10,926 nt of DNA from DATCMA01 sp036563645 (lineage in GTDB: Bacteria; Actinomycetota; Actinomycetes; Mycobacteriales; Micromonosporaceae): assembly GCA_036563645.1 (NCBI GenBank), contig DATCMA010000035.1:1-10926 (forward strand). The letters run 5' to 3'. Under the pieces are notes generated by a model, which was given only the letters and a program-made list of their open reading frames with translations, searched no databases and was not told the origin of the DNA. Both the position numbers and the translations under genes were made by a program. Position 1 is the stretch's first letter. Every line of letters starts with the position of its first letter. Positions 1 to 5,678 of the stretch are shown in pieces.

Positions 1-1287
1 ATCCGGATCGGCCTGGCACTGAACTGCGAGATCGCCTCGTGGTGTCGGTTCGCCCGGAAGAACTACTTCTATCCGGACATGCCGAAGAACTTCCAGACGA
101 GCCAGTACGACGAGCCGCTGTGCTACGACGGCTGGCTCGACGTGGATGTCGACGGCGAGACCGTGCGGATCGGCATCGAGCGCGTCCACATTGAGGAGGA
201 CACCGGCAAGACGCTGCACGTCGGCAGCGCCACCGGTCGGATTCACGGCGCCACCGAGTCGTTGGTCGACTACAACCGCGCCGGCATCCCGCTCGTCGAG
301 ATCGTCACCAAGCCGATCGTCGGCACCGGTGCCAAGGCCCCGCAGGTCGCCCGCGCCTACGTCGCCGAGCTGCGCGACGTGATCCGCGCCCTGGGGGTCT
401 CGGACGTCCGGATGGAGCAGGGGTCGCTCCGCTGCGACGTCAACACGTCCCTGAACCGGCCGGGTGAACCGTGGGGCACCCGCACCGAGACGAAGAACCT
501 CAACTCGCTGCGCAGCGTGGAGCGGGCGGTCCGCTCCGAGATCCTGCGGCAGGCGGCCATCCTCGACTCGGGCGGCCGGGTCGTGCAGGAGACGCGGCAC
601 TTCCATGAGGACACTGGGGAGACGACGCCGGGCCGCTCCAAGGAGACCGCGACCGACTACCGCTACTTCCCCGAGCCCGACCTCGTCCCGATCGCTCCCG
701 ACCCCGCCTGGATCGCGGAGCTGAAGGCGAGCCTGCCGGAGCTGCCCCGGATGCGGCGTAAGCGGCTGCAGGAGCAGTGGGGGCTGAGCGACAGCGAGAT
801 GCAGGCCGTGGTCAACGCGGGCGCGGTGGATCTGATTGAGGAGACGGTGGCGGCCGGTGCCTCGCCCGCCGCAGCCCGCAAGTGGTGGCTGGGGGAGCTG
901 GCGCGCCGCGCCAACGAAGCCGGCGTCGAGCTCTCCGCCCTCGGCGTGACCCCGGCCCACGTCGCCGAGCTGCAGCAGCTGGTCGATCAGGGCAAGCTCA
1001 GCGACAAGTTGGCGCGCACCGTTCTGGACGGCGTCTTGAACGGTGAGGGCACGCCGACCGAGGTGATGACGGCGCGTGGCTTGGAGGTGGTCTCCGACAC
1101 CGGGGCGCTCGCCGCGGCGGTGGACGAGGCGATCGCCGCGAATCCGGAGGTCGCGGAGAAGGTGCGCGGTGGCAAGATCGCAGCGGCCGGTGTGTTGGTC
1201 GGCGCGGTCATGAAGGCCACCCGTGGTCAGGCCGACGCCAAGGTGGTGCGGCAGCTCATCCTCGAGCGCCTCGGGGTGCAGGGCTGA
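1..1287 (+). CDS. gatB: Aspartyl/glutamyl-tRNA(Asn/Gln) amidotransferase subunit B, 5'-truncated by window edge
   Basis: GatB is the tRNA-binding and kinase-like subunit of the GatCAB amidotransferase. That complex converts Glu-tRNA(Gln), and often Asp-tRNA(Asn), to the correctly amidated tRNA in the cytoplasm. The frame is open from base 1; 428 residues are visible and roughly the first 70 of a usual 480-500 lie outside the window. An ATG at 79 is internal, because the family motif around FARKNYFYPDMPKNFQ begins upstream of it. Other family blocks are RVHIEEDTGKT, DYNRAGIPLVEIVTKP, MEQGSLRCDVN, TETKNLNSLRSVERA and HEDTGETTPGRSKE, all in the catalytic cradle domain. The last ~130 residues form the helical/YqeY-like tail (ending KVVRQLILERLG) that grips tRNA. 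No frameshift or missing block is seen. The gene ends three bases before the stop of the convergent phosphoesterase gene. gatC and gatA would be expected upstream, outside the window. Confidence 0.97.
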   Translation: MRIGLALNCEIASWCRFARKNYFYPDMPKNFQTSQYDEPLCYDGWLDVDVDGETVRIGIERVHIEEDTGKTLHVGSATGRIHGATESLVDYNRAGIPLVEIVTKPIVGTGAKAPQVARAYVAELRDVIRALGVSDVRMEQGSLRCDVNTSLNRPGEPWGTRTETKNLNSLRSVERAVRSEILRQAAILDSGGRVVQETRHFHEDTGETTPGRSKETATDYRYFPEPDLVPIAPDPAWIAELKASLPELPRMRRKRLQEQWGLSDSEMQAVVNAGAVDLIEETVAAGASPAAARKWWLGELARRANEAGVELSALGVTPAHVAELQQLVDQGKLSDKLARTVLDGVLNGEGTPTEVMTARGLEVVSDTGALAAAVDEAIAANPEVAEKVRGGKIAAAGVLVGAVMKATRGQADAKVVRQLILERLGVQG

Positions 1288-1290
1288 GCG

Positions 1291-1308
1291 TCACCGCCGG
1301 CGCGGTGA
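1291..1308. terminator. GC-rich hairpin after gatB (candidate terminator)
   Basis: A perfect 7-bp stem, TCACCGC at 1291-1297 and GCGGTGA at 1302-1308, closes on a 4-base CGGC loop. It starts three bases after the gatB stop and contains the stop codon and last codons of the convergent phosphoesterase gene. There is no U-tract, as is common for actinobacterial terminators. It could act on both strands. This rests on sequence symmetry only. Confidence 0.42.
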
Positions 1309-2922
1309 GGACGTCGGGGACGGGGTCGACCGCGTGTTGGCCCCGTTCTCCTTTTTGTCGCTCTCCTTCTTGTCGTCGATCACCCGCCGCTCCAAGGTGA
1401 CCTGCGACTGTCCAGTTCCCCCGATGCGGATGTCGTCATACGCCTGGAGCGTCCGCTCTTTGCTGAAGTAGAGCACGGTCATCGTCAACGGCGTCGGCGC
1501 TTCCCCTTCCAAGCCCCGCAGCCCCGCACCGCCGGTCGAGCCTTGGATCAGCAGGCGGGTAGGCACGCCATCCGGCACCTGCTGGAGCATGCGAACCTGT
1601 CGGTCGTGCAGGTGACCGGCGAGGACGAGGGGGGTCAGTCCTGACAGCGGCCCCGCCGATTCCGGGTCGTGGACGAGCGCGATGTCCACCGTCTTGCCGG
1701 ATGCGCGAATGGTTGCCGCCAGCCGCTCGCCGGCCCCCACCACCTGCTCCGCGGCGGTTCGCGTCAACCCTGGGCTGGCTGGCGACGTGGCCTTGTCGGG
1801 CGTGAACCGCGGATCGCCGATACCGGCGATGGTCAAGCCAGCGACGGTGGTGATCGAGTTGTCCAGCACGACCGCGTTGCGCTGACTGGCCACCGCCGCC
1901 GCGGTCCGGGCCGAGTCGTGGTTGCCGCGGATGAAGACGTACGGCACCTTGAGGTCGCCGATCGCGTTGACGAAGGCCCGCTCCGGTTCGCTGCCCCAGT
2001 CGGTGATGTCGCCGGTGTCGATGACGAAGTCGATATTGAACTGATCGACGACCGTCCGGATCATTTGCCAGGCGGTCGGGTTGAGGTGCAGATCCGAGAC
2101 GTGGAGCACCCGCGTGGTGCCCGGCTCCGGGTCGTAGAGCGGCAGCGTGGAGACGGTGGTGTAGATCCGGCTGACGTTGTTGACGAGCCGCTGGAGCTGC
2201 TCGGCGTACTTGTTGTAGTCATTGGCGATGCGGCGGGCGTCACCGACCACCGCTGGCGCGTTGACGAGGAGCCCTTCGTAGCGTGGCTCCTCGATCGCGT
2301 CCATGCGGACGGTCATCGCGCCGATGCCGAGACTGCCTCCGGTCGCCGCGAGCGCCAGCACCGTCGACCAGGCCACTCGTCGCAGCTCCCGGAAGATGAA
2401 GGCGGCGAGCACGAGGGTGCACAGGATGGCGACCGCGAGCGTCCGGAACCCGAGGCGCACGAGTCCAGTGCGGACATCGCGGACGGCGTTCGCGCTCGCC
2501 TCCGTGATGCCGTTCGGGTCCTCGATCAGCGCCTTGGTTCGGCTCTGGTCGAGTGTGCCGAGTTCGACGGTGAGGTGGGCGGGGCCGTCGTGGCTGTCGA
2601 GCAGCAGGGAACCCAGTGGGGGGATGACGACGTTGGTGCCGCCGTCGAGCGACGGCCGGACGCTCATCGTCGCGTTGAACGGGCCGATGTCGGTGCGGAT
2701 GTGCGCGCCGAGCAGCACACCGATGAGCACCCCAGCGATGGCGACGAGGGTGACGGCCAGGGCCGTCCACGTCCACCGCACGGGGGTCGACCGGGCCGCG
2801 CGACGCCCCGCGCGCACGGCCGCGGCGAGATGCGCTCGCGTCAACGCCCGTTTTGCCACGGTTAACCCCGCGCGTGGTGAATTGTCCCTGCGATCCGCCA
2901 TGTCGAGATCATGCCTGCCCAT
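1291..2922 (-). CDS. Membrane-anchored calcineurin-like metallophosphoesterase
   Basis: This 543-residue protein carries all signature motifs of a two-metal calcineurin-like phosphoesterase: DLH (277-279), GDITD (304-308), GNHD (333-336), HDPE (418-421) and GHLH (436-439). The metal ligands therefore look complete; the substrate is unknown. A basic N-terminus is followed by a membrane helix at about 52-72, an intervening domain (74-157), and two more helices at about 160-177 and 186-206 separated by FRELRR. By the positive-inside rule the N-terminus is cytoplasmic, and both the 74-157 domain and the catalytic domain (about 265-500) lie outside the membrane. The last ~30 residues are a charged, then Ser/Thr/Pro-rich tail, probably disordered. 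The ATG at 2922 was chosen as the longest start; a second in-frame ATG at 2901 is equally possible, since neither has a clear ribosome binding site. It follows the sugar dehydrogenase gene by 62 bp on the same strand, so co-transcription is plausible. Confidence 0.9.
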   Translation of the reverse strand: MGRHDLDMADRRDNSPRAGLTVAKRALTRAHLAAAVRAGRRAARSTPVRWTWTALAVTLVAIAGVLIGVLLGAHIRTDIGPFNATMSVRPSLDGGTNVVIPPLGSLLLDSHDGPAHLTVELGTLDQSRTKALIEDPNGITEASANAVRDVRTGLVRLGFRTLAVAILCTLVLAAFIFRELRRVAWSTVLALAATGGSLGIGAMTVRMDAIEEPRYEGLLVNAPAVVGDARRIANDYNKYAEQLQRLVNNVSRIYTTVSTLPLYDPEPGTTRVLHVSDLHLNPTAWQMIRTVVDQFNIDFVIDTGDITDWGSEPERAFVNAIGDLKVPYVFIRGNHDSARTAAAVASQRNAVVLDNSITTVAGLTIAGIGDPRFTPDKATSPASPGLTRTAAEQVVGAGERLAATIRASGKTVDIALVHDPESAGPLSGLTPLVLAGHLHDRQVRMLQQVPDGVPTRLLIQGSTGGAGLRGLEGEAPTPLTMTVLYFSKERTLQAYDDIRIGGTGQSQVTLERRVIDDKKESDKKENGANTRSTPSPTSSPRRR

Positions 2923-2984
2923 GGTCGGGAACGGAACGATTCCGGAGGGGTCCTCTCCATGGTCAAGGCGACGGCAAACGACCG

Positions 2985-4163
2985 TCAGCTCTTGCCGGCG
3001 GTACCGCCGGAGAAGACAAGACGGATGATCCGATCATCGGTCGGCCCGGGATCCCCGCGACCGTCGTGGTTGGAGGTGGTGACCCACAGAGATCCGTCCG
3101 GCGCCGACGCGACGGTGCGCAGCCGGCCGAACTCGTGGGTGAGCAGTGCCCGAGGCTGCCCCAACACACCACCGGATCGGGTGAGCTCGACCAGCCACAG
3201 CCGTTCCCCCCGCAGACACGCGGTGACGAGGAGCGACTCCACGATCTCCGCCCCGGAGCAGGAGGCCTCATCGGTCGACCAGACGACGAGCGGGTCGACG
3301 AACCGCGAGTCGGACCGCCGCGCACGCCCCTCCACCTCCGGCCAGCCGTAGTTGCGGCCGGGTTCAATGCGGTTGATCTCGTCCCACGTGTTCTGGCCGA
3401 ACTCCGTGGCGTACAGCCGCTTGGAAGCGTCCCACGCGATCCCTTGCACGTTGCGGTGGCCGTACGACCACACGAGTGAGTCGGGGAACGGGTTGCCGGG
3501 CGCCGGCCGCCCGTCGGGGGTCATCCGCAGGATCTTGCCGGCGAGGCTCTTGGGGTCTTGCGCGGACGCCGGCCGGGACGCGTCACCGGTCGTGGCGTAG
3601 AGGTATCCGTCTGGGCCGAAGGCGAGCCGGCCGCCATTGTGGATCGCCGAGCGGGGAATCCCCGTGACGATCGGCGTGGGCTTCCCGCCCAACTTCAGCC
3701 GAGCGATGCGGTTGTCGGAGGCCGTCGAGTAGTAGACAAAGACCGTCCGGTCCGTCTCGTACTCGGGAGACACGGCGATGCCCATCAGGCCGCCCTCGCC
3801 GGTGGGGTCGACCTCGTCCAGAGTTTGCACGGGGGTGACCTTCAGCCCGTTCGGCCCGGATTCTGGCCCGACCTTGAGGATCCTGGCGGTGTCGCGCTCG
3901 GTCACCAGCGCCCCGCCGTCAGGGAGGAACGCGACGCCCCAGGGGACCCGCAGCCCCGATGCGATGACGCTCGCGACGACCTCCTGGTCGACGCCGCGGG
4001 AGTGGGCGGACGTCGAGGGGGTGGGGAAGCGGGGTGGCTCGCCGGCCGGGTCTGGCTCGGGGGGCCCGAAAGCGCAGCCGGAAGCCACGACCATCACGAG
4101 GCTGGCGGCGAGGGCAACGCGTACCCCACTCCGCCGCCGAGAAGGTGAGGGGCGACGCTTCAC
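2985..4163 (-). CDS. Lipoprotein PQQ-type glucose/sorbosone (aldose sugar) dehydrogenase
   Basis: This is a six-bladed propeller quinoprotein of the soluble aldose sugar dehydrogenase (GSDH/YliI-like) family. Members oxidise sugar aldehydes or aldoses with bound PQQ and pass electrons to the respiratory chain, outside the cytoplasmic membrane. Family blocks in order are PWGVAFLPDGGALVTERD, EGGLMGIAVSPEY, HNGGRLAFGPDGYLYATTGD (with the expected catalytic histidine), SLAGKILRMTPDG, WSYGHRNVQGIAWD and LYATEFGQNTWDEINRI followed by GRNYGWPEVEG. The GTG at 4163 was chosen because it gives a classic signal peptide: a basic start (KRRPSPSRRR), a hydrophobic core, and the lipobox VASGC with Cys at residue 30. 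The mature protein would thus be a lipid-anchored exported enzyme of about 363 residues. An upstream ATG at 4199 is possible but gives an odd N-terminus; neither has a strong ribosome binding site. The open frame runs on to 4565 but would overlap the dedA gene, so the extension is rejected. Exact substrate is unknown. Confidence 0.9.
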   Translation of the reverse strand: MKRRPSPSRRRSGVRVALAASLVMVVASGCAFGPPEPDPAGEPPRFPTPSTSAHSRGVDQEVVASVIASGLRVPWGVAFLPDGGALVTERDTARILKVGPESGPNGLKVTPVQTLDEVDPTGEGGLMGIAVSPEYETDRTVFVYYSTASDNRIARLKLGGKPTPIVTGIPRSAIHNGGRLAFGPDGYLYATTGDASRPASAQDPKSLAGKILRMTPDGRPAPGNPFPDSLVWSYGHRNVQGIAWDASKRLYATEFGQNTWDEINRIEPGRNYGWPEVEGRARRSDSRFVDPLVVWSTDEASCSGAEIVESLLVTACLRGERLWLVELTRSGGVLGQPRALLTHEFGRLRTVASAPDGSLWVTTSNHDGRGDPGPTDDRIIRLVFSGGTAGKS

Positions 4164-4267
4164 TTGAGCCAGCCTAGCTGCCGGAGGCCACACCGCCATT
4201 CTCGGCTGACGGGCTGGGTGAGCGGGCGGGTTGGCTAGCCGCTCACCGATACGGAGGGAAAGACGCG

Positions 4268-4273
4268 TAGACT
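4268..4273 (+). promoter_or_regulatory. Possible -10 box for the dedA-family gene
   Basis: TAGACT fits the TAnnnT pattern of a vegetative -10 box, lies 66 bases upstream of the GTG start, and sits in the 175-bp divergent region shared with the sugar dehydrogenase gene. No convincing -35 box is seen at 16-18 bases spacing, so the call is weak. The rest of the divergent region 4164-4338 shows no other clear structure apart from the ribosome binding site. Confidence 0.25.
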
Positions 4274-4325
4274 CCCGCTCGTGCCCCGGCGTCCGGATCA
4301 ACGGGCGTGACTGTCCAGGGCTCCT

Positions 4326-4331
4326 AGGAGG
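4326..4331 (+). promoter_or_regulatory. Strong ribosome binding site deciding the dedA GTG start
   Basis: AGGAGG stands seven bases before the GTG at 4339 and fixes it as the start in preference to an in-frame TTG at 4231. The site is the right half of a 10-base perfect palindrome, CTCCTAGGAG (4321-4330), so an anti-Shine-Dalgarno-like CTCCT lies directly beside it. Confidence 0.85.
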
Positions 4332-4338
4332 TTCACTC

Positions 4339-5004
4339 GTGCCTACGCCCGCGTCCAGGCTGGCTCTCGGCCCTGAATTCCTCGAACCGGAGTGGTTGAT
4401 CTCCACGTTCGGCCTGATCGGCGTCCTGGTGATCGTCTTCGCCGAGTCTGGGTTGCTCATCGGGTTCTTCCTGCCGGGCGACTCACTGCTGTTCACCACC
4501 GGCCTGTTGACCGCGGACGGCGAGTACATCCGCTTTCCGCTCTGGCTGGTCTGCCTGCTCATCACGATCGCCGCGATCGCCGGTGACCAGGTGGGCTACG
4601 CCTTCGGGCGACGCGTGGGGCCGGCGTTATTCCGTCGACCCAACTCCCGACTGTTCAAACAGGAGAACCTCGTCAAAGCGCACGAGTTCTTCGAGAAGTA
4701 CGGCGCGCGCTCGATCGTGCTGGCCCGCTTCGTGCCGATCGTGCGGACGTTCACGCCCATCGTCGCCGGGATCAGCACGATGCGCTACCGAACCTTCGTC
4801 ACCTACAACATCATCGGCGGCGTGCTCTGGGGATGCGGGGTCACGATCCTGGGCTACTTCCTCGGGCAGATCACGTTCGTCAAGGACAACATCGAGCTGA
4901 TCCTCGTCGGCATCGTCGCCGTGTCGTTCATCCCGATCGTGGTGGAGCTGGTCCGGTCTCGGGCACAGGCCCGGAAGAGCCGGGCGTCGCGCAGCGTGAA
5001 CTGA
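4339..5004 (+). CDS. DedA-family integral membrane protein
   Basis: This 221-residue polytopic membrane protein belongs to the DedA/SNARE-associated family. Some members act as undecaprenyl-phosphate or phospholipid flippases that recycle envelope lipid carriers and support membrane homeostasis. Family hallmarks are FAESGLLIGFFLPGD near residues 34-48 (a re-entrant segment with a conserved acidic residue and proline), GDQVGYAFGRRVG (82-94), and ARFVPIVRTFTPIVAG (129-144) with the two conserved arginines. Hydrophobic segments lie at about 21-46, 66-82, 127-146, 155-178 and 184-203, with a basic C-terminal tail. Length matches the family. The GTG start is supported by AGGAGG seven bases upstream. 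The gene stands alone, divergent from the sugar dehydrogenase and convergent with the PH-domain gene, so context does not identify its lipid substrate. Confidence 0.93.
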   Translation: MPTPASRLALGPEFLEPEWLISTFGLIGVLVIVFAESGLLIGFFLPGDSLLFTTGLLTADGEYIRFPLWLVCLLITIAAIAGDQVGYAFGRRVGPALFRRPNSRLFKQENLVKAHEFFEKYGARSIVLARFVPIVRTFTPIVAGISTMRYRTFVTYNIIGGVLWGCGVTILGYFLGQITFVKDNIELILVGIVAVSFIPIVVELVRSRAQARKSRASRSVN

Positions 5005-5026
5005 CCACGTGCGGGACGGCGCCGGC

Positions 5027-5043
5027 GACACCTGATCGGTGTC
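5027..5043. terminator. Small hairpin between convergent dedA and PH-domain genes
   Basis: GACACC (5027-5032) and GGTGTC (5038-5043) form a perfect 6-bp stem with a 5-base loop, in the 83-bp gap between two convergent genes and 22 bases past the dedA stop. There is no U-tract. Position and symmetry suggest a shared terminator, but the stem is short. Confidence 0.4.
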
Positions 5044-5087
5044 TCCTGTGGAGGGTCGTGGTGAGGGTCGCCCGCGCACGCCTCCGG

Positions 5088-5477
5088 CTACGCGCCGTCG
5101 CCGCGTGAGGTGGCGAGGGGCTGCCCGCTGGCGGACACGAGGGTAGGCAGGTCGACGGCGCGGACCGCGGGGAGCGGCACGACGTGTCCGTTCGTCAGCC
5201 GCACGACCGCTCGACCCTTGGCGTCCGGGCCGAGTTCGGCGACGTCGGACCACGGGATCCGGCGCGATCCCACCAGCGCCCGGACCCGCAGCCCGGTGGC
5301 GTCCGCGTCGGTGCCGGAGCGCCATGCCCAGACCATGACCGCGATCGGGATGAGCAGAACCGGCAGGAGATACCACCGCGCGGAGGCGAGGGGGAGGGAG
5401 CCCGCGACCGCGAGGCCGGCCGCCGCCACCGCAGCCTGATGGCGTCGGAAGCGAACGCGACGGGAGGTAGTGCTCAC
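5088..5477 (-). CDS. Small PH-domain membrane protein (bPH_6-like)
   Basis: This 129-residue protein has two hydrophobic helices (about 13-30 and 36-51) followed by a compact domain. The stretch GLRVRALVGSRRIPWSDV, then RAVVRLTNGHVVPLPAV, matches the bacterial PH-like domain common in actinobacterial membrane proteins of unknown function. The family's usual layout is a short N-terminal hairpin membrane anchor plus a cytoplasmic PH-like fold, as here. The GTG at 5477 is chosen because GAGGA lies seven bases upstream and the protein then has the usual length. The frame stays open to 5639, but that extension has poor codon use and runs into the leader of the divergent c-di-GMP gene. No partner or ligand can be deduced; it is transcribed alone. 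Confidence 0.8.
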   Translation of the reverse strand: MSTTSRRVRFRRHQAAVAAAGLAVAGSLPLASARWYLLPVLLIPIAVMVWAWRSGTDADATGLRVRALVGSRRIPWSDVAELGPDAKGRAVVRLTNGHVVPLPAVRAVDLPTLVSASGQPLATSRGDGA

Positions 5478-5554
5478 CGGACCATCCTCGCATCTCGTGC
5501 CGGAGGGGCGGACGGCGGCGGGTCGGGTGGCGTCAACCCATAGAGTTTGACGAA

Positions 5555-5583
5555 TCGACGCCGTAACGTCCCTGCCGTACTGT
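5555..5583 (+). promoter_or_regulatory. Candidate promoter of the GGDEF-EAL gene
   Basis: TCGACG (5555-5560) and TACTGT (5578-5583), 17 bases apart, resemble sigma-70-type -35 and -10 boxes. A second possible -10, TATAGA, lies at 5597-5602. Both sit in a stretch (about 5540-5630) clearly richer in A/T than its surroundings, between the divergent PH-domain start and the preferred GTG at 5679. The 201-bp region 5478-5678 holds no other feature I can support. Confidence 0.3.
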
Positions 5584-5678
5584 TCGTTACTCGCTTTATA
5601 GAAGCTGTTCATTCCAACGCCTACGTCCGCGAACAGCACCCACGCCCCGACATCTCCATAGCGACGAACCCACCAGCT

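Noticed and set aside
1669..2865. Long plus-strand open frame (398 codons) opposite the phosphoesterase gene
   Set aside because: It is a shadow of a high-GC gene: low-complexity R/G/D/V-rich translation, no recognisable motif, and the opposite strand encodes all five phosphoesterase motifs.
4100..4163. Possible twin-arginine (Tat) signal on the sugar dehydrogenase
   Set aside because: The RRR run is not followed by the usual hydrophobic pair of the Tat motif, and the sequence is better explained as a lipoprotein signal ending VASGC.
4164..4565. N-terminal extension of the sugar dehydrogenase frame to 4565
   Set aside because: It would overlap the dedA gene on the other strand and bury the signal peptide and lipobox about 160 residues inside the protein.
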